NCBI GenBank assembly: GCA_003586115.2
Contig: QVOM02000025.1
Coordinates: 82,193,137 to 82,257,136, forward strand
Source of the DNA: Salvator merianae
Lineage: Eukaryota > Chordata > Lepidosauria > Squamata > Teiidae
Reading direction: 5' to 3'
Length of the DNA stretch: 64,000 nucleotides
Shown here: piece by piece, positions 54,030 through 64,000 of the stretch
Position numbering within the stretch: position 1 is the stretch's first letter
Layout of the letters: the number at the start of each line of letters is the position of its first letter
Notes under the pieces: generated by a model
The model's database searches: none
The model's input: only the letters and a program-made list of their open reading frames with translations
What the model was told of the DNA's origin: nothing
Made by a program: the position numbers and the translations under genes

Positions 54030-54345
54030 TGGAACAGTCCCCGTGGTGCAGTGGCCATCCGCACTGCGAGGGCTGGAACAACCCGGAAATGGGCTTTCAG
54101 CATTCACAGTGCAAATACCTGGCCACTCGCCATGAAAGTGGCCACAGAAACATCCAGCCACTGCCACGGTGACTAGGGACATGGCCCATGATTGCGTGGC
54201 CACAGCCGCGGCCTGTAGCGATCGCACCCTGAAATAGGTGCGAACGCTGCCTGCCCATTCCTGATCACTTGTGAAATGTGAATGCACTGTGCTAGTGAGC
54301 ATCTCCCCGCTCACTAGAAGATAAGTGTGTACAGGCCCATTAACA
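54030..54345. repeat. TIR-type element, family T4
   Basis: CGTGGTGCAGTGGCCATCCG left, CTCACTAGAAGATAAGTGTG then TACAGGCCCA right. Confidence 0.5.
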
Positions 54346-54689
54346 TATGGGCAGCTTCTGTACCACACACAATGAGTAGCTTACTCCTGGCCAGTCAGGC
54401 CCGTAACGGAGTGAGGCACCCCAAAGCTTACCAAGAGTCATCTTCAGAATGGCTACCTCATCCCTCCATCTCTTCAAAAAGTTGCCCTGGTCTGAAGTTG
54501 CAGCTGGGGGGAATTCCAGAATCTCTAACATGCTCTGTAAAATCATGACAGCTGGACCAGAGACTGGTGCCAAGCCAGACCCATCTCACTCACACAGATT
54601 TCTTTTTCCTATAATTGTTTGAAACTAATTTTTTGTGTAATAGTTTACTGACAGGTTTGCTTAATTATTCTCTTCTTCCTCTGACTTAA
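54346..54689. other. Intergenic, nothing recognised
   Basis: Unassigned. Confidence 0.35.
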
Positions 54690-55585
54690 GTTGAAAATAG
54701 ACCTGTCAGAGTTGTCTTAAATCTTCTGAAGTACTCCCATGTTTCAGCCCTGCGTAGAAGCCTCCATTGGCTGCCAATTAGAGCCAGGGCCCATTTTAAA
54801 TTGTTGATTTTGGTGTTTAAGCCCTGCACACTAATCTCCCTAGCTATTTGGCAGCTCGACTGACATGGTACGTACCTTCCAGGAACCTATGCTCTACAGC
54901 TAAGGGATTACTGACATGGTACATACCTTCCAGGAACCAGGGATCACTGGCTCTTTCACCAATGTGTACAGCCACGTCAAGGCACCAAGCCTTTCAAGGC
55001 CAGCCCACATTTGTGGAACAATCTTCCTATGGACCTTTGGATGGAGGAGCAACTCCTCTGCTTTTGGAAGGGGTTGAAGACTTTCCTTTTTTTTCCTTTT
55101 TTTTTTATAGAATTTTTTTTATTGCTATTACATTTCAAATGTATAAAATTACATTCTACATTAAACATTCTTATATCAGTATTGTTGTCAACTTCCTCCT
55201 CCATTGACAGTTTCTTCTAAACTTCATATTCCTCCCCGTCCTATTCTCTTTTCTTCTTTTTCTCCACCGAATGTCCTCTTCATCATTCTTCAAATCCAGC
55301 GATCACAAGTCCACTGTCCAGCTCTTGAAGACAGTCAATAAAGGGTTTCCAGTTTCTGTAAAACCTATCAACTGTCTTATTTCTCAAAAGGTTTGTCAAT
55401 TTGTCCATCTCGGCAAGCTCCATCATTTTAACTAACCAGTCACCCACTGTTGGTATTATCTCCCCTTTCCACTTCTGAGCATATACAATTCTGACTGTTT
55501 CCTTTTTGATCTACCAGAGTGAATCATTTAGATATGTAGCTGTGAAGCATCTGGTGAGGAATGGGGTGATGATTTTACATATAGC

Positions 55586-55626
<41 letters not shown>

Positions 55627-55695
55627 TATTTTCTTGTTCAGACCTTTGGCGAAAGGGACATTATAAATTAACGTTGTGGTGGTGGTGGTTATTTC
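54690..55695 (+). repeat. L2/CR1-clade LINE end (family L-W), split by another LINE piece
   Basis: Left part to GGGGTTGAAGACTTTCC (55087), resumed at about 55500 (GATCTACCAGAGTGAATCATTTAG). The intervening piece of about 410 bp (55088-55500) has a CATCTCGGCAAGCTCCATCA region and looks like an inverted LINE 5' segment. (TA)n at 55588-55623. Confidence 0.65.
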
Positions 55696-55954
55696 TACCA
55701 TCCATGATTTTTTTCTTTTCTGCTAGGCAGCCCTTTGCCCTGTCATATCTGACACACAATTCCTCATGCTGCAATTTGCAAAGAAAGCACCCGTGTGCCA
55801 GCAATGCTCTAATGCTCCTTCTCTCCTGCATCCTTTCTTCTTTTCAACTAACACAGGGGCACAGTCTGGTTAGCATCTCTTCCATTCCCTCCCCCTCTTA
55901 CACCTCAGCAGCAATGCCACCTTTTGTGCCCATCCGTTTTATCCTCCTCCTAGG

Positions 55955-56275
55955 GCCTTTTTGCACATCCTGGCAACGGGCTTTCAGCACTCACAGTGCG
56001 AATGCTGGCCGCCTGCGCCATGACAGTGGCTGGAGAAACATGCGGCTGCTGCCATGGCAACCAGAGATGTGGCACAACTGTGCAGCTGCAGCTGCAGCCA
56101 TGCCGCATCTCACCACACCGCATTGCACAGTGCAGCGCAGTGTAGTGTTTGCACCCAGAAGCAGGTACAAATGCTGCATTAGCGATCGGGAGCAGCTGTA
56201 GCCCTCGAAGTGCAGATGCACCACACTAGTGAGCATCCGATCACTCACTAGTACGTTAAGTGTGAATGGGCCCCT
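55955..56275. repeat. TIR-type element, family T4
   Basis: GGGCCTTTTTGCACATCCTGG left, CTCACTAGTACGTTAAGTGTG then AATGGGCCC right. Confidence 0.6.
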
Positions 56276-56284
56276 CACTCTCTT

Positions 56285-56515
56285 TTGCTTTTAGATAGTC
56301 TCACGGCTCCATCCAAATGCAGCTCCATATGGGGCTGGATGGAGCCAATGCACTAGTTAGTCAGTTTGGTGGTGCATCTTGGTGGCCAAAAATGCACTTA
56401 TAAAATGCATTTTCTGAAGCGGGATGGGAACACTTTCTGCCATGTGCTACCACCTCTTAAGCTGCTTTTGAGCTTTTTTTAAAAAAAAATGCGTGTGGAT
56501 GCAGCATTAGGCAGC
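56285..56515. repeat. TIR family T7 fragment
   Basis: GCTACCACCTCTTAAGCTGC then poly(A) and GTGTGGATGCAGCATTAG. Confidence 0.45.
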
Positions 56516-57359
56516 TCAACACAATATGTAATTTTGCAATATGATGCTCCCAAAGCAGCTTTAAAATGAGACATGGCAGGTTTTTTCCCCCAGAGTCCAC
56601 ACACACACTTCCACTTCCTTATTTGCAAAAGGAGATATCCCAAATCTAAGTACAGAGTTGTGTAACGCTAATAAGCAGTAGTGACCAGTGAGATTAATCA
56701 TGAATTTCAGTATTAGCCACCCTCTTGCAGTCAGGCTCTAAGGGAATTTAATTTCTCTAGGGGACTTTCCCACCAGCTACCATGTTCTGCTAAACGGTCA
56801 TGTTATTAGAAACCAAGGGCATTTCCAGCTGATTAAAATGCTGTCTTGTTACGCTTTCACTTGTTCTTATCCAGTATCAGTCACATGACCTCAAATCTCC
56901 CAAGATGAATGAAGGGAGCCTGGAGAGGCCGACCCTATAGTAGCTCTGGGAGTTCACACACATCCAGATCCTGTCTGAACACAAGAACAGGCCCAGAGGT
57001 TGCACTTTCCAGTTCAGGAGCTAACACCTGAACTGGAAACCAGAATAGAACTACCAGCTCTTGAAATGCTAGTTCCTGGGCAAAGCCCGGGAATAGAGGC
57101 TGGGAGGGGGCACAGACCAGAGTAGGCTATATGGTTCAGATAGGGGGACAAGCCCCCTGACCCTGATCAGATCTAGAGGAAGAATCCAATGGTTTTAAAC
57201 AATAGACAAGTCTGTGCCTGTGCCAGGATTCAGAGCTCAGCAGAAAAGCATAATTTCATAGGTCATAGAATTAGAAGAGGGCATTTACACTATCAGGTCT
57301 AACCACCTGCTGTGTTTGTGTGGAAGACAGCAACGTTTTGATCTCTGGCATCCCAACTT
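56516..57359. other. Intergenic, nothing recognised
   Basis: No gene or clear repeat. Confidence 0.35.
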
Positions 57360-57600
57360 TTGAAGAAGTGATTAGTTCAAAGCTTAAAAAACAATGAGAA
57401 AGATGAAGCCAGAGAGAAGCTGCGAGTAACTGAGAGAACACATCAGTGAAGTAAGATGTTTTCTTTCAGCATTATCTAACTCAGAAAATCCACCTTTGGG
57501 TTAGCTAATGTGGAAAAAGGTGATTACTTTGCTGATGTGTCCTTTCAATCCAAAAGTGGACTGAAGCTGGATTAAAATTGAGCTGTGACTGGGCCCTTTG
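57360..57600. repeat. TIR element, family T2
   Basis: Core inverse TCTAACTCAGAAAATCCACC (57475-57494), right end GGACTGAAGCTGGATTAAAAT. Confidence 0.6.
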
Positions 57601-57617
57601 AAATCAGAAATAGGGAC

Positions 57618-57806
57618 ACAATAGCCTTTTCTGCACTGGGACTTATTCCGGATTATATTCTGGAACAGAGGTCTGCTATCTGCATACTAGTGGAAACTAC
57701 AGCAGGCCCTGGGTAGGACTTAACATACTCTGCACCAGCATGTGAATGGCAAGTCCCTATCTTGGGATATAATCTGGAATTAAGCCCAGTATAGAAACGT
57801 CTAATA
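57618..57806. repeat. TIR element, family T1
   Basis: CTTTTCTGCACTGGGACTTATTCC left, TAAGCCCAGTATAGAAACG right. Confidence 0.55.
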
Positions 57807-57937
57807 TGATGTGCATATAAGCAGAGTTGTACGGCTTCTGGGTGAATCCCTCTTTAGAGATCCAGAGATTGTTTCCAGGTTAGAATTCAGGCACCAGATG
57901 TGCAAAATGCTGTAGGTTTGTGTGACACATTTTAATT

Positions 57938-58295
57938 AAGAATCACAGAATTAGAGTTGGACGGGATCTCAGAGGTCATCAAGTCCAACCCTCTACTAAA
58001 TGCTGGATTCATTAGACCATTCTTAATAGATGACTGCCCAGCCTCTTCTTGAACATCTCTAGTGAAGACAAACATAGCACTCCAAGAACTCTTACTAAAG
58101 AAATCCCTCTTAATGTCTAACCTGTATCTACTTCTTTTCATCTCACTGGTTCTAGTCCTACCCTGTAGGGCAAATGAGAATACAGCCAATCCCTCTGAAG
58201 TGTGACAGTCCTTCAGATATCTGAAGACAGCTGCCACATCCCCCTTCTGTCTTCCCTTTTGCAGGGTAAATATACCTAGGGTCAGGCTTTGGCCT
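57938..58295 (-). repeat. CR1 LINE 3' end
   Basis: Inverse ATTAGAGTTGGACGGGATCTC then AAGTCCAACCC, with a decayed RT end upstream on the minus strand. Confidence 0.8.
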
Positions 58296-59290
58296 GGAAG
58301 TCAGGCTTTGGCCTGGAATGGCCTGGTCATTCCTACTGTGACCACAGTGACAACACCCTCCTGCTGAGCCTTCATGGCAAAAGGTAAGTTGGGGGGGAAG
58401 TGCAGCGGAGAGGCGTATTGGGGAACGGGGGCATGGCACAGAGAGTGCAGTGTGATGGGGTCTCTTGGAATGGCACAGGGAATGAGGGGGGGCAGCATGG
58501 CGGGGGGACTGGGAGTGGCCCGACATGGCATAACACAGCATGGGGAGTGCAAAGGGTGGTGTGGTATGATGCGTCATAGCGTGGCGGGGAGGGAGGAAGG
58601 GGGGGACAAAGCTTACTTTTTATCGGGAGTGTGTCAGGGGGTATCAGGGTGACAGAGGCGGCATCAGAGTCAGGATGGTGGGGGCGGGCCCTTCAAGAAG
58701 CCCTGTGGGCGACAGGCAGTGTCACCCTCTGTCTGCCCTCCATGCTGCTGCTGACCGGGCCTGGCCAGCAGCCCTTTGCTTTAAGCCCGGGTGTTTGCAG
58801 CCTGCGCAAAGTGTGCCATGGCTGTTCACGGGGCCTTTGGGCCTCCGTACTGCCGCAGCAAGCTGGCCATGGCTGACCATGATCTGGCTGCACTGCCCAT
58901 GAAACTGCCTTGTCTTGCCTTTTCCCTGCCTTGCCCCAGGAGGGCATCCTGTTGCACTAGGCTGCAGTGTGGAGGGAAGCCTGTGGCCTCTGGTCACCAG
59001 GGTCCTCAGGCTAACCTCCATGTTGCACCTGAGTGGGGCAGAGACTGGCAGCCCTTCGCCTGGGTCCATGCCCACTTGTACCTCGGAGGGAGGGAGGTAC
59101 ACCTAGTTCTTTCCTTGCCTTCTTGCAGCTGCTGGGATAATCCAAATACAGGATGGTCCCAACTGGGAGGGGAGATAGTCGAGAGAAGAAACAGAAATGC
59201 GTTTTGGTGTGTGATCCCTGAGAACAGAGCTCAGCCTGGAAACTGATTAAACATAAAGTGTGACTGCAGCCTATATCACAAACTGTTCCA
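58296..59290. other. G-rich/GC-rich intergenic segment ending in a T5 TIR
   Basis: A 20-bp direct repeat GTCAGGCTTTGGCCTGGAA (58280-58320) and G-rich runs at 58380-58610. T5 right end AAAGTGTGACTGCAGCC at 59257-59273. Overlapping frames on both strands (up to 151 codons) look compositional. Confidence 0.35.
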
Positions 59291-60655
59291 GTGTGAGTGA
59301 GCTTCTAGAAGTTCAGTGATAGAATGGACTTTGGGGATGGAAAAAAAGGTATTGGACCCCAGGCCACCTAAGGATGAAGAGACTCGGTGGCCCTTTTGGC
59401 ACTTACTTGCCTTATTCCAATGTGAGTTCCTACTCTATTGCCTTGAATGGGATTCTGACCTGAGTGCAAGTCCCATTGCTGTCAATGGTCTCTGCAACTA
59501 TTTAGTCCAGATACCTTGGTTCTGATGCCAGTCATTAGGCTCAATACGCAACATGTGCTTACTGGAACAGCCCACGTGGTCCAGAAAGGACCATGGGCTT
59601 ACTGCAGGAACTGGAGCAGCTAGGCCCTAGGTTCCTGAACAACACTTCAAGTTGTGTCCAGAAAAGAAAACTTTTGGCCCAGGTGAATCTAGATAGGTTT
59701 TGCATTCTCCAACATGGCGTCATGTGTGGGAGAGATGAAGGGTGATGTATGGAAGCAGCATGACTGGAAGACCCAGCAGTGGTAAGCCAACATGATGGGA
59801 CTTTGTGCATGGCTATAATCATATCTGGTGATACAGGAGTAGGGAAGTGGACTCACCCTGGATTCTGGTTTTGCACTTGAGAAACAGAAGGTGAATGTTC
59901 TTTTTGCACAGTCTGTAGGCAAGAAACTGCACAGTTCTTCAGCACTAGATGGTCAAAACCGTTTTTCCTCAGACTTCTCAGGTGTTACATTCTTTCCAGA
60001 GCACAAAAAGACAGAGAAATCCTACTTGTTCATGCTGTCATGAATGACTTGCTGAGCACAACTTGGTTGCCAGAACAACCAGTCCCAAACACACCAAGAG
60101 CGAGTAAAGCTACTGGGAACACATCCATTTATTTCCCCTCCTTAGAAACAAGGAGCTTGGTAATAAAAGAAGGAATGGGAGGTAGAAGAGGAGAAGCAGG
60201 AGAACCTGGCATCCTTCAAAAGTAAGAACAATCTTTTATGCATTATTCGTAAGCATCTATTCTTGGATCACATATTTAAATGTCAGATTGCATGAGGAAG
60301 TTCGCTGCTTTCCTTTTTTGTCACGTATTTTTCTAAAGATAAATCTGGCTTAGTTTTATCTAAACTTCCTGCAAAGGAGCCCCACAGTGGATTTTGTTAT
60401 AAATGCTGCCTTAATCATTCTACAGTATAACTTTTAAGGATAAATTACCTATTTAGTATAATTCACAGTTTTGTGTAAGCTTTTTAGTTATTTCAACTTA
60501 TTGTTCAATTGTCTGTGAAACTGCTTGTAAATTTATATTTTCTTGTAGCACAGCTCATCCAGAATTCTAAAACTTGGGACAGAGGGATTTTTTGCATTCT
60601 TTCTTCCCTTTCATATTGAAAGTGTGGGTATATGGTGATTGATTTTATTATTGTC
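59291..60655. other. Upstream flank of FAM47E, unassigned
   Basis: A 61-codon plus-strand frame (60040-60222) ends by a gtaagaac donor-like site. It could be an upstream FAM47E exon but shows no family motif. Confidence 0.3.
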
Positions 60656-60659
60656 TTTG

Positions 60660-60850
60660 ACCAGAAATATAGACTGTTTCTGCACTTACCTCCCTTGGAA
60701 TGGTTTAACTAGTCCGTTCCAGCCTGTCTCGTGCAAACCCAGCAGGTGCCATCTACATTGCAAGGGCTGGGATGCTGTTGTCCCGGATCAGCACCACAGC
60801 AATGCGGATGCACCTTCCCTATTACGCTCCAAGTGAAACGTACTTCTGCA
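60660..60850. repeat. TIR-type element fragment, family T4/T6
   Basis: TTTCTGCACTTACCTCCC start with ACGTACTTCTGCAAGTGC at the end. Confidence 0.35.
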
Positions 60851-61164
60851 AGTGCCACCCATCCTTCACTTTGTCACGTCCAATGATGAACAGATTAATC
60901 GTCGAAGATAGCATGCCTACCTATCTGTCCAGGTTTTGAAAATGATCTTCCAAGCTTGCATAAGCTCCAAAGATGAGGTTGCAGCTTCAAAAATGGAGCT
61001 GCAGCATTGTTCTTCTTGCACACCAGGTACAGAAGCACAGGGACCTGGACCGGAACAGATAGCATTAGTAGACGTCACGCATGTAGAACTCTTCAAACAG
61101 GTCTACCAGCAATCCAGACTAGGAGGCCCTTAGGATCGTTCTGGACTAAAATGGTGCTAGTCCC

Positions 61165-61680
61165 ATGCAAACATAGGGCCTATTCACACTTGATGGTAGC
61201 AAGCATCTAACATGCATGCTAATCAAGCATGTTTGCACCACAAGAAGACCACAGCAACCGGAAGCAGTATTCAACTGCTCCCGGTCGCTACTACCAGTGG
61301 TGCAGTAAATTGTAGTCTGGAACCTTACCTGGAGCTCATAGTGAGCTTCAAGTAAGGGACCATTCACATTTACCTGTGGTGCAGCGGCCATTTTCGGTTC
61401 AAGTTGCTCATTGTGCATGCACGATGGGGCAATTGGGCCCGATCAGGCCTGCGTGATGCCAGATCAGGTCACGCGATGCCCAATGGTGCCCACGCCCAAT
61501 CCTCACCACGGCAGCGGCTGGGGAGCATCTGCCCGCTGCCATGGCGAGGATCAGGTATGGCTATCAGCATTCGCACTGCGAATACCAGTAGTTGGTTCCA
61601 GGTCCAGTGTCCGCACTGTGTGGCACATTACTAGGTTAGCACAGACTAATTAGTCTGTGCTAGCATACTAAGTGTGAAAA
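61165..61680. repeat. TIR-type element, family T4
   Basis: GGGCCTATTCACACTTGATGG left, TGCTAGCATACTAAGTGTGAAAACAG right. Internal CAACTGCTCCCGGTCGC. Confidence 0.6.
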
Positions 61681-62338
61681 CAGCAAAAGCATACGAGGGA
61701 GCAGTTTGATCCAGTATATCAGCTAAATGCAGAAAAGTCAATAGTGCTAGCAAATAGACAATGTAAATTTGCTAGCTTTTCAGACTTTGTAGTTTAACCT
61801 TTGAGCAGCAGCTTTATCTGTAAAGCATTACAGAAGAGGTCGATTACTCATGTTAAGAAAAGTTTAACCAATGTGTTGTAGCCCAATAAATTGCATTAAA
61901 AGCACAGACAATCTGTTGGCAACTATAAACAGAACCTAGGAATAGTCTTGAACAAACTTGAATAACCAGTATGAAAAACAAATGCAGTATGTTGAAATTA
62001 AGAGTTGACGGCTTAGTCTATGTTGGAAATACGCTGTTTTATCCTAATAGGAATAGAAAATAAACAGAATAGCATGTGGTGAATACCTTACATAGTTTAG
62101 CTAAGGGTGTGCCACGCCCACCTGTGTGCTTATCCAAATTTCATAATTCCTTTAATTACACATTTAATACAGTCATACAGTAGTTCAGCAGCTAAACTGT
62201 CTGTGACATGGACAGAAGCGCTTGGGAAATGGTTTGCCTGCTTGTTCTTTTTATGTCTCACTGGCACAGAACCAGAAGTTGTTCTTTAAGGAAGTAATTA
62301 ACTCAATAGACATGCCTTTTCTTATTTTTATTTTTCAG
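61681..62338. other. Immediate upstream of the FAM47E exon
   Basis: AT-rich; it holds the acceptor at 62337-62338 and nothing else recognised. Confidence 0.4.
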
Positions 62339-62351
62339 ATAGCAGGGGAAA

Positions 62352-62711
62352 ATGCCTTTCAAGTACCTTCAAAAACCTTCCCCTAAAAGATCTAGGCTCT
62401 CGGATTCCTTAAACAGTCAGCGCTGGCGGTTCCTGGAAAGTAACCTGGATTATTCCAGAGCAGGTTTGCCATACAACACTGGCCCCATCCAGCATCCAAA
62501 GGGGCCCTTGCCATCTTTTGTACCCATTAAACCCAAAGGCCAGGCCAAATTACTGCAGACAAGAAAGCCACTAATTAAACCCCAGACCTGCAGCTTCAAG
62601 ATCAACCCAACGCTGCAAGCCCAAAAGAATCGCATTGCTCAGATTGAACACTGCCTTCGCCAACACCCTTTGGTCCTTTACCCTCACCTGAAGGAAAGCA
62701 TCCCTCCAGAG
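62352..62711 (+). CDS. FAM47E: FAM47E-like protein, first recognisable coding exon (partial gene)
   Basis: FAM47 family proteins are poorly understood; FAM47E has been linked to PRMT5 and histone arginine methylation. The exon gives exactly 120 codons and ends IPPE/gtaaga in phase 0. It follows a good polypyrimidine acceptor (tttttcag, 62337-62338). Family marks are PFKYLQKPSPKRSRLSDSLN, then SQRWRFLESNLD near residue 22, and HPLVLYPHLKESIPPE at the end, matching the HPLAMYPNL...MPPD region of recalled FAM47A. Residues 50-95 are rich in Lys, Pro and Gln. A TAG lies in frame at 62340-62342, so with this acceptor the ATG at 62352 starts the protein and upstream exons are untranslated. With an acceptor at 62345 an upstream coding exon stays possible. 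The rest of the gene lies right of the window. Position and strand relative to SDAD1 and the chemokines match human FAM47E. Confidence 0.85.
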
Positions 62712-62932
62712 GTAAGAGCGGCATTTTCAGCAGGGTTGAAGTGGTCGATAACTTGTCTCATACTTAGGGATGCCGTATGAAATCTACGTCAGTTCCTGTA
62801 CAGCAATATCTCAGGTTCTGTAGGGGTTTGGTTCAACAACGGTGTGAAAACTGAAAGTGTGCAAATTAAGTAGTTGATATTAATAGAAATTAGGGGAAAT
62901 TACAGGGCAATACTTAGAGAAGCACAGGAGAC
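62712..62932 (+). other. Start of FAM47E intron
   Basis: Intronic DNA after the gtaaga donor. No feature is seen before the hAT-like element at 62933. Confidence 0.5.
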
Positions 62933-63217
62933 CAGCGGCGTAGCTGAAAGTTTTGCCACCCGGGGCGAAGCGGTGGCAGAGGAGCACGAGCGAGGGCGCC
63001 CCGCCCTACAGCCTCCTACTCCCGCCGCTGCCCCGATGACTGCTGGGCAGGCGAGCGCGCCGCAGCGCCGGGCGGCACTGTGCCACGGTGCGCTTTCCTT
63101 TCCACTTGTTCTACGGCGCGGCAGGCGGGCAGAAAAGGACCTGGCTCCATGGGCAGCCCACGACAACGCCCCGCCCGGGGCGCCCCGCCCCCCTGTCCCC
63201 CGCTTCCTACGCCACTG
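62933..63217 (-). mobile_element. GC-rich non-autonomous hAT-like element, copy 3
   Basis: Exact 8-bp duplication CAGGAGAC (62925-62932, 63218-63225). Ends CAGCGGCGTAGC ... CCTACGCCACTG. Inverted relative to copies 1 and 2. In the FAM47E intron. Confidence 0.87.
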
Positions 63218-63225
63218 CAGGAGAC

Positions 63226-63755
63226 AGAGGGCGTTTTCACACTTACAACAGTAGAATGTTCTAATTAGCAGGGTTCAGGCTGGTCAGGATTGAGTACAGT
63301 GAGGAGTATTCGCATTGTTAGTGCTGGAACGCTCCGTGAGCCAAACAGCTGGGGAAGAAGTGCGAACGGGAGTGCACTAGTTCAGTAGCTGGGTATGGAA
63401 CCAGAGGGAGCCATGTGTAGAGATTTGCCTGGAAGGGCCGCCAGGTTCTGAACCCCAAAGTTCGAATCTACTGAGGGCTGGGTTTGAATCATCTAATGGC
63501 GCAGCCGCACCTGTGCACTCCATGCCTCCTTGCTGGTCCAAACCCAAAAGTGGTGCAAATGCACCTTTCCTGATCCTCACTGGACAGCCCTAGTCAGCTT
63601 CCAGTCCACAATTTTCTTGACCACAACTGGTAGGCTTCAGGTGAGCTTCAGGTGGGCTTTGGTGAGTTTCCAGTCAGCTGGGGCTGTTTGCAGGTGCGAA
63701 TGCTCCGTTCCAGTGAGTGACCTGGAATGTTCTACTTGCTAAGTGTGAACAGGGC
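63226..63755. repeat. TIR-type element, family T4/T6
   Basis: AGGGCGTTTTCACACTTACAACAG left, TTGCTAAGTGTGAACAGGGCC right. Directly abuts the hAT-like element. Confidence 0.55.
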
Positions 63756-64000
63756 CAATAAGACAATCAAATGAGCTCAATCTTTGATGGTCATTTGACT
63801 AGCGGTGCTGACATTTGACTAGTTGGGACCCGCAGGTGGCAAGATGATGCTATAGAGCTCTCCATCTCCTCTACTACTGTGAAGCAATATCAGATTTCTT
63901 CCTAAGCCCCTTTCTAGGAACTCATTTCATCTTCTTCCCTCCCAAACGCCTTTTCCTCATTTGTTGTGCTTCTTTAGAATGTTAACCTGAGGGCAGGAGC

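Noticed and set aside
55506..56201. 231-codon plus-strand frame
   Set aside because: Runs through (TA)n (Ile-Tyr repeats) and two repeat elements; no protein signature.
58791..59246. 151-codon frame in a GC-rich segment
   Set aside because: Open frames on both strands over the same bases and a TIR at the end point to composition, not coding.
1..64000. CRISPR arrays, operons, bacterial promoters or prophage
   Set aside because: The window is vertebrate nuclear DNA; the direct repeats seen are microsatellites, minisatellites or transposon copies.

Overview
This is vertebrate nuclear DNA with small exons in long introns and dense old transposon debris. Several things point to a squamate reptile (lizard or snake): a BovB LINE 3' end, many CR1 and CR1-like (L3-type) LINE ends, a tRNA-derived SINE with a squamate-style tail, a 5S-derived fragment, and many short terminal-inverted-repeat (TIR) elements. 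The species cannot be named from the sequence alone.

Layout. (1) 1-13,239, minus strand: the first eleven coding exons of SDAD1 (329 codons). The gene runs off the left edge. A head region with an E-box and a YY1-like site lies just right of the start codon. (2) 17,792-21,262, minus strand: a complete four-exon ELR-negative CXC chemokine gene, 'CXCL-A' (93 aa). (3) 21.5-42.8 kb: no recognised gene. It holds BovB, L1, CR1, L3-type and L2-like LINE remnants, SINEs, TIR elements, a transposon-coding remnant and a duplicated block of about 1.3 kb (30.5-31.9 and 36.8-38.1 kb). The single-copy core of that block has an AP-1 site next to an ISRE in both copies. (4) 42,825-47,434, minus strand: a second four-exon CXC chemokine gene, 'CXCL-B' (92 aa). 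(5) 47.6-62.3 kb: repeats and unassigned intergenic DNA. (6) 62,352-62,711, plus strand: the first recognisable coding exon of FAM47E. Its gene continues off the right edge.

SDAD1, CXCL9/10/11-type chemokines and FAM47E in this order and orientation match the human 4q21 block. The human genes ART3, NUP54 and SCARB2, which lie between the chemokines and FAM47E, were not found here.

Both chemokine genes read leftward, as SDAD1 does. They share intron phases (1, 2, then the last exon) and promoter design: TATA or TATA-like box, then a kappa-B site, then an ISRE with the identical core GAAAATGAAAG. This is the layout expected for interferon-gamma/NF-kB-induced CXCR3-type ligands. The duplicated AP-1/ISRE block between them is a candidate shared enhancer, but that is inference. 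SDAD1 is a ribosome-biogenesis gene and FAM47E a PRMT5-associated factor; neither has an evident functional link to the chemokines.
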